NCBI RefSeq assembly: GCF_021044565.1
Contig: NZ_CP087997.1
Coordinates: forward strand, 1,550,001 to 1,614,000
DNA from: Subtercola endophyticus
GTDB lineage: Bacteria; Actinomycetota; Actinomycetes; Actinomycetales; Microbacteriaceae
Direction of reading: 5' to 3'
DNA length: 64,000 nucleotides
Shown: positions 16,800 to 24,436 of the stretch, one piece after another
How positions within the stretch are numbered: position 1 is the stretch's first letter
How the letters are laid out: each line of letters starts with the position of its first letter
Notes under the pieces: generated by a model
What the model was told of the DNA's origin: nothing
The model's input: only the letters and a program-made list of their open reading frames with translations
Database searches by the model: none
Made by a program: the position numbers and the translations under genes

Positions 16800-17755
16800 G
16801 CCGCGTGTTGGTGACGGGCGGTAACGGATACCTCGGAACGCGCCTCATCGCCGACCTGCTGCTCGGCGGCACCGAGGTGCGCACGACAGTCCGCAGCGCT
16901 GCGAGCGAACCGGGCCTGCGCGAGGCGCTGCGGCGAGCCGGAGCCGACGACAGCGGGCTCGAGATCGTGCACGCGAGCCTGACCGAAGACGAGGGGTGGG
17001 CATCCGCTGCCGCCGGCGTCGACGGGGTCTACCACGTCGCGTCGCCGATGATTCAGTCGGCCAACCCCGACGACATCGTGATTCCCGCCCGCGACGGAGC
17101 GCTGCGGGTGCTGCGCGCGGCTCGGGATGCCCGGGTGCCCCGCGTCGTTCTGACGTCGTCGTTCGCCGCCATCGGGTACTCCCCCAAGCCGGTGCGCGAC
17201 TACGACGAGAGCGACTGGACCGATCCGGCGACGCCAGGACTCGCCGCGTACCCGCTCTCGAAAGCCGTCGCCGAGCGCGCCGCGTGGGATTTCATCGAGC
17301 GCGAAGGTGACGAGACCGAGCTCGTGGTCGTCAATCCGACGTGGATCGCCGGGCCGACGCTGACAGTGGATGCCCGCTCTTCCCTTCAGCTCTTTGCCGG
17401 CATGCTCAGCGGCGCCATGACGCAGGTTCCTCGGCAGCGCTTCGGTATCGCCGATGTGCGTGACGTCGCCGCCGTGCACATTGCCGCGATGACAACGCCC
17501 GGGGCTGCTGGAAAGCGCTACCTGGCGCTCGCCGACGGTGCGACGCTCACGTTTCTCGACGTGGCGCAGGTGCTGCGGTCGCGGCTCGGTGCGTTCGCCT
17601 CACGGGTGCCGACCGAGGAAGCGCCGGGCGACGAGCCGGCGCCGCTGGTCATCCACAACGACCGCGCGAAGGCCGAGCTGGGCTTTCGGCCCCGCCCGGC
17701 GGTCGACACGATCGTCGAGACGGCCGAAAGCCTGCGCGACCTCGGGCTCGTCTGA
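16796..17755 (+). CDS. NAD-dependent epimerase/dehydratase-type reductase (extended SDR)
   Basis: 319 residues. The Rossmann motif VLVTGGNGYLGTRL, SSFAAIGYSP and the catalytic YPLSKAVAERAAW (YxxxK) match dihydroflavonol-4-reductase-like extended SDRs. It probably reduces a carbonyl with NADPH. The coupled MerR gene upstream suggests induction by an electrophile or its substrate. Confidence 0.87.
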   Translation: MSRVLVTGGNGYLGTRLIADLLLGGTEVRTTVRSAASEPGLREALRRAGADDSGLEIVHASLTEDEGWASAAAGVDGVYHVASPMIQSANPDDIVIPARDGALRVLRAARDARVPRVVLTSSFAAIGYSPKPVRDYDESDWTDPATPGLAAYPLSKAVAERAAWDFIEREGDETELVVVNPTWIAGPTLTVDARSSLQLFAGMLSGAMTQVPRQRFGIADVRDVAAVHIAAMTTPGAAGKRYLALADGATLTFLDVAQVLRSRLGAFASRVPTEEAPGDEPAPLVIHNDRAKAELGFRPRPAVDTIVETAESLRDLGLV

Positions 17756-17780
17756 GGGCGACGCGGTGTTTTGGCGCATT

Positions 17781-17821
17781 CGCGGTAGTTCGAACTACCG
17801 CGGAAGCGCCGAACTACCGCG
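17781..17821. repeat. Perfect 22-bp palindrome with a third half-copy
   Basis: Positions 17781-17802 read the same on both strands, centred on TTCGAA with outer GTAG/CTAC and CGCG. The right half-sequence GAACTACCGCG recurs at 17811-17821, so two alternative hairpins can form. It lies just past the reductase stop, between convergent genes, and is probably a terminator-like RNA structure. Confidence 0.8.
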
Positions 17822-17828
17822 CCGGCGC

Positions 17829-17855
17829 GGGGGCGCGGGGGCGCGGGGCGCGGGG
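17829..17855 (+). other. Potential G-quadruplex
   Basis: Four G runs of five, five, four and four bases (17829-17833, 17837-17841, 17845-17848, 17852-17855) are each separated by three bases, which meets the canonical quadruplex pattern. More G runs follow up to about 17880. It sits between two convergent genes. Confidence 0.6.
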
Positions 17856-17909
17856 CCTGGGCGGGGCGGCGGGCGGCGGGAGGCGCGAGCGGCGGCCGCT
17901 CCTCGGGAT

Positions 17910-18797
17910 TCAGTCTTCGGGAATGACGCGGTCGAAGCGGGTCGTGTCAGCGCCGTCGGGGTCTGGGCCGCCGCGCACTCCGGTGTCGAGGGCGTTGATG
18001 CGAGCGACGTCGTCGTCGCCGAGCTCGAAGTCGAACACGTCGAAGTTCTCTGCGATGCGCGTCGGATTCGTCGACTTGGGAATGGCCGAGCGACCCTGCT
18101 GCAGGTGCCAGCGCAACATCACCTGCGCAGGGGTTTTGCCCCGGGCATCCGCGATCTCGCCGATGGTCGGGTCTTGCATCACACTTGCTCTGCCGTCGCC
18201 CGCATACGCCGGGTAGAACGTGATGCCGCCGATGGGCGACCAGGCCTGAGTGAGGATTCCCGTCTCGGCGTCAGCCGCCTGCACGTCGGGCTGGGCGAAG
18301 TAGGGATGCAGCTCGATCTGATTCAGCGCAGGCACGACCGTGGTGCCTGCGGCGAGTTCGTCGAGGTGATGACGCATGAAATTACTGACGCCGATGGAGC
18401 GAACCGACCCGTCGGCGAGCAGTTTTTCGAGAGCGGTGTACGCACCGATCGTCTGTTCGAAGCGGCTCGGCGCGGGCTGGTGCAGAATGAGCAGATCGAT
18501 CTGGTCGAAGCCGAGTTTGCGCGTGGCCTTCTCGAACGCGTGCAGGGTCTGCTCGTAACCGAAGTCGCTGACCCACACTTTCGTTTCGATGAAGATCTCG
18601 CTTCGAGGAATGCCCGACCGTCGTAACCCCTCGCCCACCTGCTTCTCGTTGCCGTAGGCGGCCGCAGTGTCGATGTGCCGGTAGCCGGTCTCGAGGGCGA
18701 CACGCACGGCCTCGGCGGTTTCTTCGGGCGCGCTCTGGAAGACTCCGAAGCCGAGGGCGGGCATGGTGACACCGTTGTTCAGTGTGATTTCGTTCAT
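17910..18797 (-). CDS. Aldo/keto reductase (AKR5-like)
   Basis: 295 residues. The signatures GVFQSAPEETAEAVRVALE, GYRHIDTAAAYGNEKQVGEG (catalytic Asp, Tyr) and LILHQPAP (His) are intact, followed by SIGVSNF and a C-terminal NADPH site, IPKSTNPTRIAENFDVF. It is an NADPH-dependent reductase of aldehydes or ketones. Monocistronic. Confidence 0.9.
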   Translation of the reverse strand: MNEITLNNGVTMPALGFGVFQSAPEETAEAVRVALETGYRHIDTAAAYGNEKQVGEGLRRSGIPRSEIFIETKVWVSDFGYEQTLHAFEKATRKLGFDQIDLLILHQPAPSRFEQTIGAYTALEKLLADGSVRSIGVSNFMRHHLDELAAGTTVVPALNQIELHPYFAQPDVQAADAETGILTQAWSPIGGITFYPAYAGDGRASVMQDPTIGEIADARGKTPAQVMLRWHLQQGRSAIPKSTNPTRIAENFDVFDFELGDDDVARINALDTGVRGGPDPDGADTTRFDRVIPED

Positions 18798-18976
18798 ATG
18801 CCGATGCTAAGCACTGCCGGTCGGCGCAGGGAGGGCTCAACAGGGCCTCCCTGCGTGCGCGCAGGGCCAGGATGGGCACCTCGAGGCAGAGATCTGAAGG
18901 CAGCGATATCGCGAGAACTCTGGAGAGTCGACCACATCTCGGGTTACATTTGCCTCGACGACATCTGGGGGTAGCT

Positions 18977-20338
18977 GTGAGAAACGTCTCTTCGACACCG
19001 AATCGCCGCGCCAAACGACTGCGTGTACTCGTCGGCGTGGCGGTCAGCGCACTTGCCGCCGTGGCGCTCGCCATACCCGCGGCTGCGTCGGCGGCCGAGC
19101 CAGCCGCGACGCCTGACGCTGCGCAACCCGTGGGTTGCGGCTATGGCACGGGCGGGCCCTACGCCGACACCCTCTGCTGGATCGACATGGCGAGCTACAG
19201 CGACGCCACAGCGCGAAGCGCTGCGGGTCAACCGTTCAGCATCACGCTGCCGGGCGGCTATACGACCACGTTCACGGCTCACACTTCCGGCACGAACCCC
19301 GTGCGGGCCAGCGGATTTCCGACCTGGGGCGGGGCAGCGATCGGCAACCAGATCTACCTGGGCACGCCCGGGCAGCCCGCCCTGTATCAAGATGCGGTCT
19401 TCGGCCCCTACGGCGTTTCGACGATCACGCTCGACGACATCGCGGTGACGGATTCATCGGGCGCCGCCGTTCAGGGCTGGCAGTTCGTCGGTGCCGACGC
19501 CGAGTCGACCTTCGGCAACGAGAGCATCACCTTCACCTCCGGCAGCGGAGTCAAGGTTCTGGCGACGTACGAATCGAGCCCGGGCCAGAACGGCTGCCAG
19601 CGAAACATCGTTCAGGTCGACCCCAACACGATTACGTGCACCGGCGACTTGACGTCGAGCGGGTACGGAACGGCGCTCGTCAGCTCGACGCAGCCGAGCT
19701 CGTTCACCCAGACCATGACCGTCGGGTACACCCCCGATGCTCGGGAAGGCGTCGCCTTCGCGTTCCAGAGTTCAAAACTGCAGGCCGACGCAACCGTCGT
19801 CAACCGCGCGGCGGCGGGCGACACGTTCGACGTCAGCGTGACGTCGCCGGAGTCGACGGTGGTCGGCACCGCATCGACGGGTGACGGCAGCAGTGCATCC
19901 ACGGGTCAGCTGACGGTGCTGCCCCGAGTCACCGACGGAACCGCATACACTCTGGCGTTGACCGGCACCAACCTCGCCGCCTACACGCCGACCTGGACGT
20001 GCGACGTGAACGGCGTGGCCGACACCGCTCTGTCAGCGACAGGTGTCACATCACTGAGCGTGTCGCCTGCCGCGGGTGGTCTCGTGGCCTGCAGGGTGTC
20101 ACTGGATGTCGCGGCTGTCGTTCCGCCGACGACCCCGACCCCCACACCCACGCCGACGACGACCGCCGTAGCGGGGCCAGTGACCATTACGCCGCCGACG
20201 GCGGCGGCAACGGCGGCCAAGCCCGCTCTCGCATCGACGGGTCTTGACGCCTCGGCAATCGCTCTCGGTGCGGCGGTTCTGCTCGCTCTGGGTGCGGGTG
20301 CCTTCGCGATTCGGCGGCGAGTGGCGGGCTCGAAGTAG
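18977..20338 (+). CDS. Secreted, sortase-type surface protein
   Basis: 453 residues. The N-terminal signal is RRAKRLRVLVGVAVSALAAV ending AAASA. The exported region (~200 residues) carries paired cysteines (VGCGYG, DTLCWID, GQNGCQRN, ITCTGD) and a YTPDAREGVAFAFQ stretch; no named domain was recognised. A Pro/Thr stalk (PTTPTPTPTPTTT) leads to LASTG at about 418-422, a hydrophobic helix and RRR, a cell-wall sorting signal variant. The GTG start is preceded by GGGGGT. A sortase is not in the window. Confidence 0.82.
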   Translation: MRNVSSTPNRRAKRLRVLVGVAVSALAAVALAIPAAASAAEPAATPDAAQPVGCGYGTGGPYADTLCWIDMASYSDATARSAAGQPFSITLPGGYTTTFTAHTSGTNPVRASGFPTWGGAAIGNQIYLGTPGQPALYQDAVFGPYGVSTITLDDIAVTDSSGAAVQGWQFVGADAESTFGNESITFTSGSGVKVLATYESSPGQNGCQRNIVQVDPNTITCTGDLTSSGYGTALVSSTQPSSFTQTMTVGYTPDAREGVAFAFQSSKLQADATVVNRAAAGDTFDVSVTSPESTVVGTASTGDGSSASTGQLTVLPRVTDGTAYTLALTGTNLAAYTPTWTCDVNGVADTALSATGVTSLSVSPAAGGLVACRVSLDVAAVVPPTTPTPTPTPTTTAVAGPVTITPPTAAATAAKPALASTGLDASAIALGAAVLLALGAGAFAIRRRVAGSK

Positions 20339-20398
20339 TCCGCCGGGCCGCCGATTCGCCCACACGTCTAGTCCCTGCACGCCTGCATTCCCTGCACG

Positions 20399-20422
20399 CT
20401 TATTCGCTTATTCGCTTATTCG
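20399..20422. repeat. Three tandem 8-bp repeats CTTATTCG
   Basis: Three perfect units between two convergent genes, followed by a partial fourth (CTTAC). Confidence 0.85.
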
Positions 20423-20434
20423 CTTACAAAGGCG

Positions 20435-21364
20435 CTATTCGCGCACAATGAGTACCGTCTTGCCCGGCGCACGGTGGGTACCCGCGCCGCTTTCGAACGC
20501 CGCCCGGCCCTGCTCGAGTGAGAACGTGCTCGCGATCACGACGTCGAGTTCGCCGCGGTCGGCGAGGTCGGAGAGTCGGTCGAGCTCGTCGACGTCGGGC
20601 GCCACGATGAAGAACGTCGCCTCGACGCCCGCGGCCGCGGCCCGGGCCTGATCGGGCGGCCCCTGCAGCGTGACGAGCCGGCCGCCCTCGACGATGACCT
20701 CGAAGGAGTTCTGTAGAGCATCCCCACCGATCGTGTCGATCACCACGTCGAATCGCCTGCCCCGCTCCGTGAAGTCGTCGGTGTCGGTGTCGATGATCTC
20801 GTCGGCGCCGAGCGAGGTCGCGAGAGCCACGCCGTCGCCTCGAACGGTTGTCGTTACGGTGGCGCCGACCGATTTCGCGAGCTGAACAGCGAAGATGCCG
20901 ACGCCGCCCGCTCCGCCCTGAACGAGCACCCGATCATCCTCACTGACGGCCGCAACATCGAAGAGCGCCTGCCACGCCGTGAGAGCAGCGAGCGGCAGCG
21001 CGGCCGTCTGCGCGTGCGTCAGACGAGCGGGTTTGCGTGCCAGATCGGCCGTCGGCACGGCGACGTACTCTGCTGCGGCTCCCTCCAACTCGAACCGGAT
21101 GAGCCCGTAGACCTCATCACCCACCGAGACGCCCGCCGCGTCGTCTGACAACGCCGCGACCACGCCCGAGAACTCGTGGCCGGGAATGGCCGGAAGGTGC
21201 GTCCACGTTTCGTCCCACGTCAGCTCGGCGAAGGTGATGGCGGTGGCGTACACCTCGACCAGCACCTCGCCCGGCCCGAGCGTCGGCAGAGCAATCGTGT
21301 CGAGCTGCAGCTGCTCGGGGCCGCCCCGCTGGTGCGCTCGCAGGGCTCTCATCGTTTCGTTCAT
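20435..21364 (-). CDS. Zinc-independent MDR-family NADP oxidoreductase
   Basis: 309 residues of the quinone-oxidoreductase branch. ITFAELTWDETWTH, IPGHEFSGVVAALSDDA and the cofactor motif VLVQGGAGGVGIFAVQLAKS are clear; zinc-ligand Cys/His residues are absent. It likely uses NADPH to reduce quinones or enones. The start is MNETMRALRAHQ. It follows the TetR gene by 23 bases on the same strand, so the pair is an operon. Confidence 0.88.
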   Translation of the reverse strand: MNETMRALRAHQRGGPEQLQLDTIALPTLGPGEVLVEVYATAITFAELTWDETWTHLPAIPGHEFSGVVAALSDDAAGVSVGDEVYGLIRFELEGAAAEYVAVPTADLARKPARLTHAQTAALPLAALTAWQALFDVAAVSEDDRVLVQGGAGGVGIFAVQLAKSVGATVTTTVRGDGVALATSLGADEIIDTDTDDFTERGRRFDVVIDTIGGDALQNSFEVIVEGGRLVTLQGPPDQARAAAAGVEATFFIVAPDVDELDRLSDLADRGELDVVIASTFSLEQGRAAFESGAGTHRAPGKTVLIVRE

Positions 21365-21387
21365 CGGCGTCTCCTTCGACCTCACGT

Positions 21388-22029
21388 CTACTGTGGCGCG
21401 GCTTGCGCGCGAATGCCAGTGCCGGCGAGACCATCGACGAAGATGCGGATCATGCGGCGGTTCGCGGCGGGCGGGATGGGCTGGATGGGCTGATCGGGCT
21501 GGGTGGGCTGTCCGGGCTGGGTGGGTTGTCCGGGCTGTCCGGCCTGTCCGGCCTGCCCAGCTTGGCAGAGCAGAGCGACGGTGAGCAGAACTTCGCGGGC
21601 GGTGACGTCGGCGCGCGCGCATCCGGCGTCGACGGCGCGGGTGAGCAGCTCGTCGAAGACGGGCACAAACTGGTCGAGCAGCCGGCCGGGCAGGCCGTCG
21701 TAAGCCGGGTCGCCGGAATGCAGGGCCGCACCGAGGCCGCTCTTGGTGCCGACAAAATCGGCGAACCGGTCGATTGAGCCGAGCAGCGCATCCCACGGGC
21801 CGAGGGTGGCGGCGAGCTGTTCGGCGGCGGCGATGCACTCGTCGATCTCGTTCTGCATGACCGCGACAATGAGGTCGGAGCGGCGCGGAAAGTGCCGGTA
21901 GAGGGTACCGACGCCCACGCCGGCGAGGTCGGTGATCTCTTTGGCGGGAGCATCCACACCGCTGCGGGCGAAGACGGTCTTGGCGGCGTCGAGCAGTGAG
22001 ACGACGTTCTGCTGGGCGTCGGAGCGCAC
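21388..22029 (-). CDS. TetR-family regulator with Gln/Pro/Gly repeat insert
   Basis: 213 residues. The N-terminal helix-turn-helix is EITDLAGVGVGTLYRHFPRR. Between the last helices there is an unusual stretch of about 30 residues built of QAGQ, QPGQ and QPTQ units near residues 156-187, encoded by short GC-rich tandem repeats (about 21460-21570). TetR proteins normally have no such loop. GTG start. It is divergent from an aldo/keto reductase, with two matching operators between them. Confidence 0.86.
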   Translation of the reverse strand: MRSDAQQNVVSLLDAAKTVFARSGVDAPAKEITDLAGVGVGTLYRHFPRRSDLIVAVMQNEIDECIAAAEQLAATLGPWDALLGSIDRFADFVGTKSGLGAALHSGDPAYDGLPGRLLDQFVPVFDELLTRAVDAGCARADVTAREVLLTVALLCQAGQAGQAGQPGQPTQPGQPTQPDQPIQPIPPAANRRMIRIFVDGLAGTGIRAQAAPQ

Positions 22030-22079
22030 GGCACGACCTTTCTGTCTCGCACGGTTTCTGTCGCGCGAGCATTGCTAAA

Positions 22080-22117
22080 CGGAAAGCAATTCCGTATAGT
22101 TTCGGAAAGAGCTTCCG
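22080..22117. promoter_or_regulatory. Two tandem TetR operators CGGAA-N5-TTCCG
   Basis: CGGAAAGCAATTCCG (22080-22094) and CGGAAAGAGCTTCCG (22103-22117) are 15-base palindromes, with starts 23 bases apart. TATAGT, a good -10 toward the aldo/keto reductase, lies between them. Repression by the adjacent TetR protein is strongly suggested. Confidence 0.78.
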
Positions 22118-22149
22118 CTTATTGGAAGTATACGTCTGGAGAACACACC

Positions 22150-23190
22150 ATGCAGTATAGAAACCTCGGCAGAACCGGCATCACCGTGAGCGCATACGGC
22201 CTTGGCGCGCTCATGTTCGCTACGTCAGTCGGCAATCCCGACCCCGAAGACTCCGCCAGAATCATCCACCGGGCACTGGATGCCGGCATCAACCTCATCG
22301 ACACTGCCGACGCCTATGCAGACTCAGAAGAGGTGGTCGGCAAGGCGCTGAAGGGGCGGCGCGACGCTGTCGTACTGACGACCAAGTTCGGGCGGCCGGT
22401 CGATTCCGACCCGAACCACCGCGGCACCTCGCGGCGCTGGATCATGACCGCCGTGGAGAACTCGCTGCGACGACTGCAGACCGACTACATCGACGTGTAC
22501 CAGATTCACCGGCTCGACCCCACGACCGACATCGATGAGACGCTTTCGGCGCTCACCGATCTGGTTCGGGCGGGCAAGGTGCGCGCGATCGGGTCGTCGA
22601 ACACTCCCGCGTCGTACATGGTCGAGGCGCAATGGATGTCGGAGCGGCGCGGATTCGAGCGATTCCACACCGAGCAGCCGCCGTACTCGCTGTTGAACCG
22701 CAGCATCGAGAGCGAAGTGCTTGCGGTGGCGCAGCAGTACGGCATGGGTATTTTGACCTGGGGGCCGCTCGGCCAAGGCATGCTCACCGGCCGAGTTCGT
22801 CGGGGCGGAGGCACCGACGTGATCCGCGCGAAGTTTCTGTCGTCGTTCGCAGACGAGCGCCGGCTCGACGCGGTGGAGCAGCTGATTCCGCTTGCCGCAG
22901 AGGCCGGGCTGTCGATGCCGCACCTCGCGATGGCCTTCGCGACCACGCACCCGGGTGTGTCGAGTGCGCTGCTGGGTGCTCGCACGATGGAGCAGCTCGA
23001 CGACCTGCTCGCCGGGGTCGACACCGTGCTCTCTGACGAGGTACTCGACCGCATCGACGCCATTGTTCCGCCCGGCACTGACGTCGGCACCCTCGATCAG
23101 GCCTACGTGCCCCCGGCCATCGCGCAGCTGTCGCTGCGTCGCCGACCCCTCGCCGAGCGCGGGGCGCCCTCGCCTGCCTTGTCGAAGTGA
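22150..23190 (+). CDS. Aldo/keto reductase (AKR, YajO/GSP69-like)
   Basis: 346 residues. MQYRNLGRTGITVSAYGLG, NLIDTADAYADSEEVVGKAL, VVLTTKFGR and DVYQIHRLDP show an intact active site (Asp, Tyr, Lys, His). An NADPH-dependent carbonyl reductase. The ATG follows GGAG by eight bases. It is controlled by the two operators immediately upstream. Confidence 0.9.
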   Translation: MQYRNLGRTGITVSAYGLGALMFATSVGNPDPEDSARIIHRALDAGINLIDTADAYADSEEVVGKALKGRRDAVVLTTKFGRPVDSDPNHRGTSRRWIMTAVENSLRRLQTDYIDVYQIHRLDPTTDIDETLSALTDLVRAGKVRAIGSSNTPASYMVEAQWMSERRGFERFHTEQPPYSLLNRSIESEVLAVAQQYGMGILTWGPLGQGMLTGRVRRGGGTDVIRAKFLSSFADERRLDAVEQLIPLAAEAGLSMPHLAMAFATTHPGVSSALLGARTMEQLDDLLAGVDTVLSDEVLDRIDAIVPPGTDVGTLDQAYVPPAIAQLSLRRRPLAERGAPSPALSK

Positions 23191-23195
23191 CTACG

Positions 23196-23250
23196 GTCGG
23201 AGCTGACGCTGCATGTCGACGTATCGCAGGGATGCGACGCCAGCTCCGAC
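23196..23250. repeat. Palindromic repeat family, copy B
   Basis: 55 bases, the same length as copy A, with identical GTCGGAGCTG and CAGCTCCGAC ends and a shared CATGTCGACGTAT core; GAAAGC follows as in copy A. It lies between convergent genes. Confidence 0.88.
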
Positions 23251-23357
23251 GAAAGCCCCCCAGCCGGGCAAGCCAGGAGCCAGGAGCCCGGCGGCTGGGC
23301 AGCTGGGCAGCCGGGCAGCCGCCTAAAGCGACAGCGCGCGAGCAGAAGCCCGTGTCG

Positions 23358-23708
23358 TCAGACGGTGGTCAGCAGGGTGGCGGCCGAGTCGAGGGCGCCG
23401 GAGACCAGGCGGTAGTAGTGCCAGGTGCCACGCTTCGAAACGGTGAGGTATCCGGCATCCACCAGCACTTTCAGGTGGTGCGAGACCGTGGGCTGCGACA
23501 GGCCGAGGGGGTCGGTGAGGTCACAGACGCACGCCTCACCGTCTTCGTGCGCGGCGACCATCGAGAGCAGGCGGAGCCGCGCCGGGTCAGCGAGCGCCTT
23601 CAGCGATCGGGCCAGCGATTCGGCGTTCTGCGGGGAGATGGCCTCGCGGGTCAACGGTGCACAGCACGACTGCAGGTCACGAACGGGAATCAGCTGAGCG
23701 ACGGGCAT
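23358..23708 (-). CDS. arsR: ArsR-family arsenic-responsive repressor
   Basis: 116 residues. The winged helix is LGLSQPTVSHHLKVLVDAGY. Cysteines fall at 15 and 16 (LQSCCAPL) and at 60 and 62 (EACVCDL). A C15-C16 pair plus a third Cys near position 55 is the As(III) site of Corynebacterium ArsR, while CVCDL resembles the E. coli site. Two operators lie between it and the divergent arsenic genes. Confidence 0.9.
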   Translation of the reverse strand: MPVAQLIPVRDLQSCCAPLTREAISPQNAESLARSLKALADPARLRLLSMVAAHEDGEACVCDLTDPLGLSQPTVSHHLKVLVDAGYLTVSKRGTWHYYRLVSGALDSAATLLTTV

Positions 23709-23725
23709 ACACCGATGATGCCATA

Positions 23726-23782
23726 AACATTGACAGGCGTCGATGTTTAATCGGAGACTGTGTGCATCGACAGCCGTCGATG
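23726..23782. promoter_or_regulatory. Two ArsR operators
   Basis: AACATTGAC-AGGC-GTCGATGTT (23726-23747, one mismatch) and CATCGAC-AGCC-GTCGATG (23765-23782, perfect) are matching inverted repeats centred 37 bases apart. One covers the arsR side, the other the side of the small Cys-rich gene. Confidence 0.8.
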
Positions 23783-23799
23783 TTGAGAGGAGGATCGTG

Positions 23800-23871
23800 A
23801 TGGATGATTGTTGCGACCCGTCAGTCTGCCCGCCGGAGTGTCTAGCCGGCTGCACGCCTGACTGCTGCTGA
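23800..23871 (+). CDS. 23-residue cysteine-rich peptide of the arsenic operon
   Basis: Reads MDDCCDPSVCPPECLAGCTP then DCC. Seven of 23 residues are cysteine, in CC, C, C, C and CC clusters. A perfect AGGAGG lies six bases before the ATG, and the gene sits directly after the ArsR operators and ahead of arsC. These facts support translation. A thiol-rich peptide in this place may bind As(III) or another soft metal; that is inference. It is too short for automatic gene callers. A leader-peptide role is the alternative, because a hairpin begins two bases after its stop. Confidence 0.68.
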   Translation: MDDCCDPSVCPPECLAGCTPDCC

Positions 23872-23873
23872 AC

Positions 23874-23910
23874 GTTCGGCCGCCGCCGGCGAGATCGGTG
23901 GCGGCCGAAC
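23874..23910 (+). terminator. Hairpin between the Cys-rich peptide and arsC
   Basis: GTTCGGCCGCC (23874-23884) pairs perfectly with GGCGGCCGAAC (23900-23910), with further CCG/CGG pairing inside the loop. It starts two bases after the peptide stop. No T run follows, so it may be an RNA-stability or attenuation element rather than a full terminator. Confidence 0.6.
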
Positions 23911-23974
23911 CCACCCGACCCGGCCTGACCCGTCTGACCCGGCCGAATCCGGCCAGACCCGAAGAAAGAAGCCC

Positions 23975-24379
23975 ATGACTCAGCCCACCGTGTTGTTCGT
24001 CTGCGTGCACAATGCCGGCCGATCCCAGATGGCGGCCGGCTACATGCGGCAGCTCAGCGGTGGCCGGGTGACGGTGCTGTCGGGCGGTTCTGAGCCCGGC
24101 GACTCGATCAACCCCGTCGCGGTGGCGGCGATGGCCGAAGAAGGCATCGATATCGCGGGCGAAGTGCCGAGCATCCTGCAGACCGAAGACGTTCGGGGGT
24201 CAGACGTGGTGATCACCATGGGCTGCGGCGATGCCTGCCCCATTTTTCCGGGCAAACGTTACGAAGACTGGCAACTGACCGACCCCGCCGGCAAAGCGAT
24301 CGACGAGGTGCGGCCGATTCGCGACGACATCAAACGGCGCATCGAAGCGCTGTTAGAAGAGATCACCGCCGCCGGGTGA
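23975..24379 (+). CDS. arsC: Arsenate reductase, low-molecular-weight phosphatase fold
   Basis: 134 residues. The P-loop FVCVHNAGRSQMA (C10-x5-R16) and the distal MGCGDACPIFPGKRYEDWQL identify the actinobacterial ArsC class that uses mycothiol/mycoredoxin. It reduces arsenate to arsenite. It belongs to the ArsR-controlled transcript with the Cys-rich peptide. No ACR3 or ArsB efflux gene is adjacent. Confidence 0.9.
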   Translation: MTQPTVLFVCVHNAGRSQMAAGYMRQLSGGRVTVLSGGSEPGDSINPVAVAAMAEEGIDIAGEVPSILQTEDVRGSDVVITMGCGDACPIFPGKRYEDWQLTDPAGKAIDEVRPIRDDIKRRIEALLEEITAAG

Positions 24380-24436
24380 GGTCAGTGCAGGCGGGTCGAG
24401 TCAGTGCAGGCGGGTCGCACTCGCGTCGCATCGACC

